Assembly: GCA_963757335.1 (NCBI GenBank)
Contig: CAVWRJ010000024.1
Location: 496,001 to 560,000, forward strand
Direction: 5' to 3'
Source of the DNA: DASQPA01 sp963757335
GTDB lineage: Bacteria; Acidobacteriota; Thermoanaerobaculia; Multivoradales; UBA5704
Length of the DNA: 64,000 nt
The first letter of the stretch is position 1; the number at the start of each line of letters is the position of its first letter. The notes beneath the pieces are model-generated. The model was given only the letters and a program-made list of their open reading frames with translations. It was not told where the DNA came from and searched no databases. Made by a program: the position numbers and the translations under genes. This document shows positions 18,804 through 26,527 of the stretch, one piece after another.

Positions 18804-19688
18804 ATGCGGTACCGCCAATGCGGCATAGCGTTGCTTGTCGGCACAATTTTATTAGCCGAACCGCTTTGTCTGTTCGCAGAGACTCACACAGGGCTGACGG
18901 TTACGTTCGCTACCAGAGGAGCGAGGGCACCGCTCAAGGAAATCGCCAGCGGTGATTTCAGCGGAATTACGATGGGTCACGCTTACATGACAATCGGAGT
19001 CGAAACGAGGTCGGGTATCAAGGAGGAGATCTTCGGCTTTTATCCCAGCTCTGACGGCCTGCATGGGCTTTGGAAAGGACCAGGAATGTTGAAGTCTGAG
19101 TACCGCTGTGGGGATTCTGATGACTGCGGCCCAGCGCAACGCGAGAGAACATTGAGAAAGCTCTCAGAGACAGAAGATTCTGTAGTGCTGTCGATAACCC
19201 CGGAGCAGAGACGAGCGATATACAAAGAGTTGTATAGCTGGAATGGCAAAGAGTATCGTCTGAAGGATCAAAATTGCATTGACTTCATCGCCGCGGTGGT
19301 AACTCGACTAGGCTACACAGTCCCGGCCCGAAGCAGCTTGCAGACACCGACGGCCTTTCTTTTAGCGCTTCGCACCTTGATTACGCAAGAGGACCAGCGG
19401 CGAGCTTCTGAAGCAAAGAGGCTTGCAGCCGAAAAAGCGGCCTCAGAGACACTAGAACAGCAACGAAAAGCTGAGGAGGAAGCAGCGAGGCTGGAGGAGC
19501 AGAGAAAAGCGGCGGCAGAAAGCGCTGCTCGCCAGATCGCTGAGCCTCAACGGCCAGCTATCCCAGCAAAAGCAGATACTATTCCTGCAGGATGGATTCT
19601 ATGCCAGTGCCCTGCCCAGCACTATCTTATGGGAAAATGGATACGCGGAAAGCTGTATCATGAGGCATCATCTCCAACTTGCCGATAG
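18804..19688 (+). CDS. Secreted protein with possible permuted papain-like (NlpC/P60-superfamily) domain and coiled-coil tail
   Basis: The ATG at 18804 is preferred because AAGGAG (18792-18797) lies 6 bp upstream; an earlier ATG would precede the Shine-Dalgarno site. The 294-residue product begins with a signal peptide (GIALLVGTILLAEPLCLFAE). H59 in MGHAYMTIG precedes C158 in DQNCIDFIAAVV. A His-block followed by an NC motif is the order seen in circularly permuted papain-fold enzymes, so a peptidase, amidase or acyltransferase role is possible but not proven. Residues about 200-255 form an Ala/Glu/Lys-rich coiled coil. The gene has clearly lower GC than the window, which fits island cargo. 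No specific function can be assigned. Confidence 0.6.
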   Translation: MRYRQCGIALLVGTILLAEPLCLFAETHTGLTVTFATRGARAPLKEIASGDFSGITMGHAYMTIGVETRSGIKEEIFGFYPSSDGLHGLWKGPGMLKSEYRCGDSDDCGPAQRERTLRKLSETEDSVVLSITPEQRRAIYKELYSWNGKEYRLKDQNCIDFIAAVVTRLGYTVPARSSLQTPTAFLLALRTLITQEDQRRASEAKRLAAEKAASETLEQQRKAEEEAARLEEQRKAAAESAARQIAEPQRPAIPAKADTIPAGWILCQCPAQHYLMGKWIRGKLYHEASSPTCR

Positions 19689-19709
19689 CTAATTCTAAAG
19701 GAGGGCGAA

Positions 19710-19772
19710 ATGAAGCGCTCGGCTGCACTTACGTTGGCTCTAATGACAGCCTCATCTCTAGTCCCTTGGTAG
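19710..19772 (+). CDS. Tiny signal-peptide-like ORF (20 aa), probably a gene remnant
   Basis: A strong ribosome site (AAAGGAGG, 19698-19705) precedes ATG at 19710. The frame reads MKRSAALTLALMTASSLVPW and then hits TAG. Beyond the stop the same frame gives AQHSAPQG and then TGA, and another frame continues with YLQERKIAAERTKQGECPRS. It looks like the start of a small secreted protein that has decayed by a stop and a frameshift, directly downstream of the gene ending at 19688. Confidence 0.35.
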   Translation: MKRSAALTLALMTASSLVPW

Positions 19773-19863
19773 GCCCAGCACAGCGCACCGCAAGGATGAG
19801 ACGGTATCTGCAAGAAAGAAAAATTGCCGCCGAGCGTACGAAGCAGGGGGAGTGTCCAAGGTC

Positions 19864-20781
19864 TTAGTAGGGATCACTCCAACCGATCATTCCCCATCGT
19901 AGATGGTAGGCGTTCTTGACCGAACTCGAACCTCCGCAGAGAGCATCGTAGTAGGTCGCCACGTCGCTAGCGAGAGGCTGAATATCTCCACCACGCATGC
20001 CTGCCCTTGGCGCCATAGCCCGGCGCCCCAGGCAGAACGTAAACTCCTTATTCTTCTCGACAGCGATCCAACGTCCCATGACAACCCAGCCCGTGAGGCC
20101 ATCAGGCGCGCCGGGAACGCCTGCGACGACCGGGCAGAACGGATTGTAGAACCTCCGCAAGATCAGGTTCGAGTCCCAACCGGCGCAAGCTGTGTCTGGA
20201 CGCTCCTGCGGGGAGTCGGCCTCGTCGCGAAAGAGCCACGCTGTCGGATGGGCGACCAGTTGCGTGCCTATTGAATCATCGACCACGTGACATTGCGGCA
20301 CTGCAACCACGCCCACTCTGTAGCCCCAACGACCATAGGGGTGCGGCGGCGGCGCAGGGCGCTTTGGCTCATTTGGGAAGCAGTGTATCGAGAACCCCTG
20401 AGGAAGAGGCCTTATTTTTGCGCAGGATTCGGGTGATCGCAGAACAACGGCGTTCGGTAGGCCATCGATTCGCTGCATACAGCTGCTGGAGTTGACCATG
20501 CCACACGGCACCAGCGCCGCGATCTTCGCGCCCATGGTCTTGAAGTCCGGCAACTCACATGCCACCACACCGTCGTGGGAGATATCCACTTCCCAGGCGT
20601 TCATCACGAGTGGCTTCTCGCCATTTTCACACTGGGGGCTGTGCAGCTCTCCTGTCGCGACGTAGTCCAGCGGGACCCCATCCTTCTTGCAAACGGCATC
20701 TCCAAAGGCAACGGTGGCAGGGAACACTGCTACAAACGCGATTAGCAGAGACATACGCCGACAGCGTTGGTATCCGCCCAT
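19864..20781 (-). CDS. Secreted cysteine-rich protein of unknown function
   Basis: I do not recognise this 305-residue protein. The start MGGYQRCRR at 20781 is preferred over one 11 codons upstream because an AGGAG motif precedes it. A signal peptide is visible (MSLLIAFVAVFPATVAFGDA). The mature part has about a dozen cysteines (for example VACELPDF, LVPCGMVNSSSC, SIHCFPNEP, TACAGWD, FCPVVAG), suggesting disulphides outside the cytoplasm, and a proline-rich stretch (KRPAPPPHP). Base composition is lower in GC than flanking core genes, like its neighbour at 18804, with which it converges. Confidence 0.6.
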   Translation of the reverse strand: MGGYQRCRRMSLLIAFVAVFPATVAFGDAVCKKDGVPLDYVATGELHSPQCENGEKPLVMNAWEVDISHDGVVACELPDFKTMGAKIAALVPCGMVNSSSCMQRIDGLPNAVVLRSPESCAKIRPLPQGFSIHCFPNEPKRPAPPPHPYGRWGYRVGVVAVPQCHVVDDSIGTQLVAHPTAWLFRDEADSPQERPDTACAGWDSNLILRRFYNPFCPVVAGVPGAPDGLTGWVVMGRWIAVEKNKEFTFCLGRRAMAPRAGMRGGDIQPLASDVATYYDALCGGSSSVKNAYHLRWGMIGWSDPY

Positions 20782-20846
20782 AGTGCCGACTCCTGACTGA
20801 CAGTTGCTGTGCATTGTAGGAACTCGCAGCCCAACAAGATCTCGCG

Positions 20847-21032
20847 TCAGTCCTCGATCCCGAGGTAAGCGCGGATCGCCTGCCGGATGACCTCTGACTT
20901 GCTTACCCGCTTCTGCTCTGCCCGCAGGGCGAGCGCTGCCGCTTCATCGGCATGGAGATAGCTCACCTCACGGACTAGGTTCGTCCCCGAAAACCGCTTG
21001 CGCTCCTCCTTGCCCTTCTCCCCGTTCTTCAT
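20847..21032 (-). CDS. Orphan ribbon-helix-helix (CopG-like) DNA-binding protein
   Basis: This 61-residue basic protein has a ribbon segment (REVSYLHADEAAALALRAEQ) and the RHH helices (KRVSKSEVIRQAIRAYLGIED). Such proteins are usually antitoxins or small repressors. No toxin gene is adjacent; the next gene is 66 bp away and unrelated. It may be an orphan antitoxin carried by the island. Confidence 0.7.
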   Translation of the reverse strand: MKNGEKGKEERKRFSGTNLVREVSYLHADEAAALALRAEQKRVSKSEVIRQAIRAYLGIED

Positions 21033-21282
21033 ACCACAAGAGGATACCTGATCTCCTAGCCCACCCTAGCGCTATTCTAGGCACAGGCTAGGCCCATGGA
21101 GTAGACTTTCTTCCTCGCGGGGGAGGAACGCTTCGGCGAGGACTCTTCTCAAGCCGGCTCTTCACGAGAGCGTTTGCTTGCGGAAGCTCTGCGGGACCAA
21201 GCGACGCGAAGCCTCTACTTATCATTCCAAGACTGACGAAGCAGTAGCGCCGGCGAGCTCGATCCTCGAACAGACAGACCTG

Positions 21283-22173
21283 TTAGGCACGCTCGAGCGC
21301 GGCGCGGTCCCACCCGGCCAGGGTCGCGGCCTTCTCGTAGGTGCTGTCGACGAAGGCTGAGATCGCCTGGTCCGGAGAGGAGGTCGAGCGGACCGCTTCG
21401 TACGGCAGAACGAACTCGCCCATCTCCTGATGATAGTAGGCCGCGGCGGGCTCGATGCCCGCCTCTTTGAGGCCGGCCGGCTCGGGGACGGCATACATGT
21501 AGAACGCCGGTTCGAGGACGGCTCCGCCGCCGGGCCAGAAACCGTGGCTGATCACCTCGTGCGAATAGGCGTCGCGCATGAACTCGGGGCCTTCGCGGGG
21601 GGGCGCCGGCCGCCCCGAGAAGCGGGTCACGGCGAGATCGAAGCTGCCCCAGAAGAAATGGGTCGGGCTGCACTTGCCGACGAACCGGCAGCGGGCGCTG
21701 GTGAACACCCGCTCGACCTGGCCGAGAATCCGCCAGAAGCGGTTCGCAGACTCGGGATCGTAGGAATGATGCTCGGTGTCCTCCGCGAACGGAATCGGCG
21801 CCGGGATCTCGACGGGAACCGGCCAGATTTTAACCGGCAGCGACATCTCGGCGAGGGTCGCCATGACCTCGCGGTAGAAATCGGCGACCGAGCGCGGTTC
21901 AAGCTTCAACGCCCGCTGCTCGCCGTCGGTGGCCCGGATCAGGAGCTGGTGCTCGACGAAGTCGAACTCCATCGTGAACGAGCGGGCGCCGTGCGGAAGG
22001 GGCCGCGTCGTCAAGCCGCGCGCGGTCAGGTGGAGCGCGATCGCCCAGCTGTGAGGGAGCGGCGGTGCCTGGGCGAGCGCGACTTTCCCGACGATCTGGG
22101 TCCACATGTGGAGGGTCGCGTAGGTGTCCTTCCAGGCGTCGTACGGCAAGGCCGGCCAGATCTCGTCATTCAT
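21283..22173 (-). CDS. DUF5996 family protein
   Basis: This 296-residue soluble protein matches the DUF5996 pattern: N-terminal WPALPYDAWKDTYATLHMWTQIVGKVAL, central EFDFVEHQLLIRATDG and C-terminal PTHFFWGSFDLAVTRFSGRP..YSHEVISHGFWPGG. The family's function is unknown. The protein ends at ALERA, seven residues earlier than the fragment at 14517, because its 3' end is the junction of the island. This suggests that the island rebuilt the gene end during integration. Confidence 0.82.
   Translation of the reverse strand: MNDEIWPALPYDAWKDTYATLHMWTQIVGKVALAQAPPLPHSWAIALHLTARGLTTRPLPHGARSFTMEFDFVEHQLLIRATDGEQRALKLEPRSVADFYREVMATLAEMSLPVKIWPVPVEIPAPIPFAEDTEHHSYDPESANRFWRILGQVERVFTSARCRFVGKCSPTHFFWGSFDLAVTRFSGRPAPPREGPEFMRDAYSHEVISHGFWPGGGAVLEPAFYMYAVPEPAGLKEAGIEPAAAYYHQEMGEFVLPYEAVRSTSSPDQAISAFVDSTYEKAATLAGWDRAALERA
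21286..21672 (-). repeat. Right ~387-bp direct repeat (island boundary)
   Basis: This is the partner of 14541-14927 in the same orientation, with about 15 differences. On its left the sequence changes at once to a stop codon (TAA at 21283-21285), shortening the DUF5996 protein relative to the left fragment. On its right it continues into the intact 5' part of the gene. The 253-bp gap to its left (21033-21285) contains no gene. Confidence 0.85.
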
Positions 22174-22286
22174 GGTCGTCCATGATACTGCCGGCAGGCC
22201 GATGTCGGTTGGATCGGCGGACGAATCGACGGGCGCAGCCGCGTTCCGGCTTGTAGTAAAATCTCGTGAAAGGAGAAAAGATCCCT

Positions 22287-23714
22287 ATGGCGACCTTCCA
22301 TCTGCCTTCCACCCTCCGTACCCTGGCCGGCGGTCTCGATCGAGTCGAGGTGCCGGGCGGGACCGTGGGCGAGGCGCTCCGGCAGCTCGAGCGGGCGCAC
22401 CCGCGGCTCGCCGGCTGGGTGCTCGACGAGGGCGGCGCGCTGCGCCGCCACGTCTCGCTCTTCGTCAACGAGGAGCGGGCGGCTCCGGAAAGCCCGGTGG
22501 CGCCTGGGGACCAGGTCCACATCGTGCCGGCGATCTCCGGTGGAGCGGGCGGGGTCGGCGAAGTCGGCGGGGCCGGGGAAGTCGAGGTTCTCACCGGGAC
22601 CCGCAAGGGCCTCTTCGTCCTGCGGGGGCCGCGCGGCGGCCGGCTCGCGGTGGTGGCTCGGCGCTTCGCCGGGCAGCCGGTCGAGTACGCCGTCCGCGAT
22701 CCGCGGAGCGGCCGCTGCTTCGCCTCGGTCACCCATTCCCACTTCGGCCCCAAGCTCTTCCTCTCCCCCGACCCCGAGGCGGCGGACGATGCCTGGGAGC
22801 AGGCCGCGGGACCGGCTTTCCCCTCTGGCATTGCCGAAAGCGCCAACATCGCCAACATCGCCGTCGCGGTCGAACGGATCTGGATCGTCGAGCCGGGGGT
22901 GGAGGAGGGGGTGCTGTGGGCCGGGGTGGCGCCCGCCGCCCTTTTCCGCAGCGCGGACGGCGGCCGCTCGTGGGCGCTCGTCGAGAGCCTCTGGGAGGAG
23001 CCCAGCCGGAAAGAGTGGGGTCCGGGCGCCGGCGGCCTCTGCCTGCATTCGATCTGCCCCTGGCCGGGAGAGCCGGAGAAGCTCGCGGTGGGGATCTCCG
23101 CTGCGGGGGTCTGGTTGACCGAGGACGGCGGGGCGAGCTGGCGGCGGGGGGTCTCCGGGCTCGTCCCCCGCTACGTCCCCGAGGAGGCGCGGGCGGCGAC
23201 CTACGCGCACTGCATCCACAAGATCCTCCGCGCCGAGTTGGAGCCGACAACCCTCTACATGCAGTTCCACGGCGGGGTCTACCGCTCGGACGACGCCGGC
23301 TTCACCTGGAACGACATCGGCACCGGCACTGGCCTCCCGGCGGACTTCGGCTTCCCCCTCGTGCTCGACCCGGCGGACCCGGCGCGCGCCTTCGTCATCC
23401 CCCTGGTCGCCGACGTCGACCGGGTGACGCCCGAGGGGCGCCTCCGGGTCTACGAGACCCGCGACCGCGGCGCCCACTGGCTGCCGCTCTCGGCCGGCCT
23501 GCCGCAGGAGAGCGCCTACCTGACGATCCTCCGCCAGGCCTTCTGCCACGACGGCGCCATCCCGCTCGGGCTCTACTTCGGGGCCGAATCGGGCGACCTC
23601 TACGCCTCGGCCGACGGCGGCGAGAGCTGGACCGCCGCCGCCCAGGGCCTGCCGCCCATCCTCTCGGTGCGCGCTGGACGAAGCGTTTCACCGCGATCAC
23701 CGGATTCGAATTAA
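22287..23714 (+). CDS. MoaD/ThiS-like ubiquitin-fold domain fused to a BNR/VPS10-type beta-propeller
   Basis: ATG 22287 follows AAAGGAG. Residues 1-86 form a MoaD-like domain (LRTLAGGLDRVEVPGGTVGEALRQL, VNEER, GDQVHIVPAISGG). A glycine-rich repeat linker (87-99) leads into a beta-propeller with Asp-box-like units (ALFRSADGGRSWALV, VWLTEDGGASW, VYRSDDAGFTWNDI, LYASADGGESW). In other genomes a MoaD/ThiS gene often sits beside such an exo-sialidase-like gene; here they are one 475-residue chain with the terminal Gly-Gly internal. Cleavage after the Gly-Gly would be needed for sulphur-carrier or conjugation chemistry. No signal peptide. The stop overlaps the convergent antiporter gene by 4 bp. 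Confidence 0.8.
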   Translation: MATFHLPSTLRTLAGGLDRVEVPGGTVGEALRQLERAHPRLAGWVLDEGGALRRHVSLFVNEERAAPESPVAPGDQVHIVPAISGGAGGVGEVGGAGEVEVLTGTRKGLFVLRGPRGGRLAVVARRFAGQPVEYAVRDPRSGRCFASVTHSHFGPKLFLSPDPEAADDAWEQAAGPAFPSGIAESANIANIAVAVERIWIVEPGVEEGVLWAGVAPAALFRSADGGRSWALVESLWEEPSRKEWGPGAGGLCLHSICPWPGEPEKLAVGISAAGVWLTEDGGASWRRGVSGLVPRYVPEEARAATYAHCIHKILRAELEPTTLYMQFHGGVYRSDDAGFTWNDIGTGTGLPADFGFPLVLDPADPARAFVIPLVADVDRVTPEGRLRVYETRDRGAHWLPLSAGLPQESAYLTILRQAFCHDGAIPLGLYFGAESGDLYASADGGESWTAAAQGLPPILSVRAGRSVSPRSPDSN

Positions 23715-25663
23715 CCTCCCAGGACGGCGGCGGGTTCCCAGCCCTCGGCGAAGAGCCGGGCGTGGGCCTCCTCCCGCCGCCGGCCGTCGACCGCCACCGC
23801 CAACTCGTCGCCGGGGAGCGGCCGGGTCGTCTCGTCCCAGGGGAGGAGCTCGGGGCCGCGGCGGAGGGCGAGGGGGAGGAACGTCACCTCGTCCTCCCCG
23901 GCATCTCCAGCATCCCCGATCCTCAGGACGTTCTCCGGCAGGCCGTTCGGCTTCTCCAGCGCGACGTCTCCGCTATTGCCGATCTTGCCGATATCGCCGG
24001 CATTGCCGGCATTCGCCTCGGGGGCCGGCCGGCGCCAGCGCTCGACCGCCGCCACCCGCCGTTCGAGGCGCAGGGCCCAGAAGTTGAGGCTCCGCGGGGC
24101 GCCGAAGAGGACGTGGGCGCCGAGCGCCTGGACCATCTCGTCGTGCACCCCCACATGATCGCGGCGGAGCGCCGCCCAGACCCTCTCGACCTTCCAGTCG
24201 CGGTGGGCGGCGCGGGCGAAGAGGTAGTTGACCTCCTCGTTGGCGGTGAGCGCGAGGCAGCCGGCCCGGCCGTCGAGCCCGGCCCGCCCCAGGAGGTCCT
24301 CGGCCAGGGCGCTCCCGTGGAGGGCCCGGAAGCCGGCGGCCCGGGCGGCGTGGCAGGCGTCTAAGTTGGAGTCGAGGAAGACCGCTTCCTGGCCGACCTC
24401 CCGGAGCAGCTCGCCATAGGCCCGGCCGAGGCCGTTGGCACCCAGGATGGCGAAGCCCGAGATCTCCCGGCGGAGGCGGAGGAGGCGCGCCACGGCACCC
24501 CCCGAGAGCCCCTGGACGACGACGGTGACGGCGATGACGAGGAAGACCAGGGCGCGGAGATCGGACCCGCCGGGGACGCCGGCCGCGGTGAGCGCGGTGG
24601 CGAAATGGGAGGAGACCGCCGCGGCGACGATGCCGCGGGGCGACATCCAGGTCATGAAGGCCCGCTCCCGCCAGCCGAGCCCGGCCCCCCAGGTGCCGGC
24701 GAGGACGTTGGCCGGCCGGACGACGAACATCAGAGCGAGGACGGTCGCCACCCCCGGCCAGCCGAGATGGGCGACCTCGGAGAGGCGGACGTCGGCGGCG
24801 AGGAGGACGAAGAGCATGCCGATGAAGAGGACAGTCAACTGCTCCTTGAACTCCTTGAGCGCCGAGAGCGCCGGGGCATGGAGGTTGCCGACCCAGAGGC
24901 CGGCCAGGATGACGGCGACGATCCCGCTCTCCGGCCGCAGCGCGTTGCTCGTCTGGTAGAGGGCGAGGACGAGGGCGAGGGTGAAGACGTTCTCCAGCCC
25001 CTCCGGCACCCAGCCCGAGCGCAGGAGGGCACCGATGAGGAAGCCGCCGGCGACCCCGGCGGCGAGCCCCACCCCGAGGCGGGAGGCGAGCCCCCAGGCG
25101 CCGGCGACCAGGAGCGAGCCGGGCGGGGCGAGGGCGGCCTCGAGGGCGACGACCGCGATCAGCGCCCCGATGGCATCGCCGAACACCGCCTCCGCTTCGA
25201 GCACGGTCGAGACGTTCGGCTGCACCCGGATGCGGCGCAGAAGCGGGGTGATGACGGTCGGCCCGGTGACGATGACGAGGGTGCCGAAGAGGAGCGAGAG
25301 GGTGGGGCTCCAGCCGAGCAGCAGACGCGCCGCGGCGGCCCCGCCGAGAGCGGTGACCACGGAGCCGACGGTGACCATCTGGCGGATGCTCCGCGCCTCC
25401 CGCCGCAGCCGCTTGAAGTCGAGGTTCATGCCGCCCTCGAAGAGGACGACGGCGACGGCGAAGCCGACCAGGGAGGCGAGGGCCGGCCCGAGGGTCCGCG
25501 GCCGCACGAGCCCCGAGACGTCGGGTCCGAGGAGGACCCCGCCGGCGAGGAGGACGACGATCCCCGGGATGCGGAGATGACGGGCGAGCGACTGCCCGAG
25601 CATCCCCGCCGCCAGAGCGAGGGCCACGGTCAGGGCTGGGTCGTCCAGGGGGGAGAGGGCCAT
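23711..25663 (-). CDS. CPA1-type cation/proton antiporter with C-terminal TrkA-N (RCK) domain
   Basis: This is a 650-residue inner-membrane protein. About 12 TM helices span residues 1-390, with family motifs LLAGGVLLGPDVSG, VLFEGGMNLDFKRL, EAEAVFGDAIGALI (paired acidic site) and MSPRGIVAAAVSS. Residues about 400-520 form a nucleotide-binding RCK domain (GFAILGANGLGRAYGELL, LDSNLDAC), and a TrkA-C-like domain follows. Two micro-repeat inserts break the soluble part (NAGNAGDIGKIGN and RIGDAGDAGED). Such proteins exchange Na+ or K+ for protons under NAD(H) or nucleotide control. Confidence 0.92.
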   Translation of the reverse strand: MALSPLDDPALTVALALAAGMLGQSLARHLRIPGIVVLLAGGVLLGPDVSGLVRPRTLGPALASLVGFAVAVVLFEGGMNLDFKRLRREARSIRQMVTVGSVVTALGGAAAARLLLGWSPTLSLLFGTLVIVTGPTVITPLLRRIRVQPNVSTVLEAEAVFGDAIGALIAVVALEAALAPPGSLLVAGAWGLASRLGVGLAAGVAGGFLIGALLRSGWVPEGLENVFTLALVLALYQTSNALRPESGIVAVILAGLWVGNLHAPALSALKEFKEQLTVLFIGMLFVLLAADVRLSEVAHLGWPGVATVLALMFVVRPANVLAGTWGAGLGWRERAFMTWMSPRGIVAAAVSSHFATALTAAGVPGGSDLRALVFLVIAVTVVVQGLSGGAVARLLRLRREISGFAILGANGLGRAYGELLREVGQEAVFLDSNLDACHAARAAGFRALHGSALAEDLLGRAGLDGRAGCLALTANEEVNYLFARAAHRDWKVERVWAALRRDHVGVHDEMVQALGAHVLFGAPRSLNFWALRLERRVAAVERWRRPAPEANAGNAGDIGKIGNSGDVALEKPNGLPENVLRIGDAGDAGEDEVTFLPLALRRGPELLPWDETTRPLPGDELAVAVDGRRREEAHARLFAEGWEPAAVLGG

Positions 25664-25690
25664 GGCGGGGTCATGCTATCCCGGCTGGCC

Positions 25691-25779
25691 GTACTGGCTC
25701 CGTTTGATCCTGCGGGCGGGCTCCTTCGGGCGCTTCGCGCCGCCAGTCGCCCGTCCTCGGAACCCAACGGAGCCAGTAC
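25691..25779. repeat. Dispersed palindromic element, copy 2 (89 bp)
   Basis: Arms GTACTGGCTCCGTTT (25691-25705) and 25765-25779 pair at 14 of 15 positions. The core CCTGCGGGCGGG...TCGGGCGCTTCGCGC...CCCGTCCTCGGA is shared with the copies at 3593 and 59037. It sits in the divergent gap between the antiporter and hemolysin III genes. Confidence 0.85.
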
Positions 25780-25858
25780 CCGGCTGGCGGCGGAGCCCAT
25801 GCTACGATCCCGGGCCAGCCCGGACCGGCGCGCTCGCCAGTCACCTCACCTTTAGACC

Positions 25859-26527
25859 ATGCCCAGAGGCTCCTCCCCATCCCAGGTCTACTCCTCGCGT
25901 GAGGAGCTCGCCCACGGCGTCACCCATGGGCTGGGGACCGCGCTCGCCCTGGCCGGCCTCGCCGTGCTCGTCGCCGTCGGGCGGAGCCGGGGATTCTGGT
26001 GCCTGGTGGGGGATACCGTCTTCGGGGTGACCCTCGTCCTCCTCTATCTCGCCTCGACCCTCTACCACAGCATCCCGTCGCCGCGCGCCAAGCCGATCCT
26101 GCGGGCGCTCGACCACTCCGCCATCTACCTGCTGATCGCCGGTACCTACACCCCGTTCACCCTCGTCAATCTGCGGGGGCCGCAGGGCTTCGCCCTCCTC
26201 GGCCTGGTCTGGTTCCTGGCGGTCGTCGGCATCCTCTTCAAGGCGTTCGCCACCGGCCGCTATCCGGCCTTCTCGATCGCCCTCTACCTCGGCATGGGCT
26301 GGTCGATCCTCCTGGCGCTCAAGCCGCTCGTCCACTCGGTCGAGCGCGGCGGGGTCGCCCTCCTGGTCGCCGGTGGCCTCACCTATACGGCCGGGATCGT
26401 CTTCTATCTCTGGCGCCGGCTGCCCTACCACCATGCGGTCTGGCACCTTTTCGTCCTCGCCGGCAGCGTCTTCCACTACTTCGCCGTCCTCTTCTACGTC
26501 CTGCCGCCCGGGGGACGGCCGTCGTGA
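25859..26527 (+). CDS. Hemolysin III / YqfA-type PAQR membrane protein
   Basis: The 222-residue protein has seven predicted TM helices and the PAQR hallmarks: E...HGVTHGLG at the N-terminus, a TLYHSIP block, LDHSAIYLLIAGTYTPF and a C-terminal HHAVWHLFVLAGSVFHYFAV. The conserved histidines and S/D likely bind zinc. Family members are proposed membrane hydrolases with a role in lipid homeostasis; haemolysis is a historical label. The stop overlaps the GTG of the next gene (GTGA, 26524-26527), so it is translationally coupled to pncB. Confidence 0.9.
   Translation: MPRGSSPSQVYSSREELAHGVTHGLGTALALAGLAVLVAVGRSRGFWCLVGDTVFGVTLVLLYLASTLYHSIPSPRAKPILRALDHSAIYLLIAGTYTPFTLVNLRGPQGFALLGLVWFLAVVGILFKAFATGRYPAFSIALYLGMGWSILLALKPLVHSVERGGVALLVAGGLTYTAGIVFYLWRRLPYHHAVWHLFVLAGSVFHYFAVLFYVLPPGGRPS

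Noticed and set aside
19679..19867. 62-codon frame overlapping the end of the gene at 18804
   Set aside because: It starts within the upstream coding end without a ribosome site; the better Shine-Dalgarno site belongs to the ATG at 19710 in another frame.
22124..24364. Long plus-strand frame overlapping the MoaD fusion and the antiporter
   Set aside because: Arg/Gly/Ala-rich translation without recognisable motifs; it is a GC-driven shadow of two supported genes.
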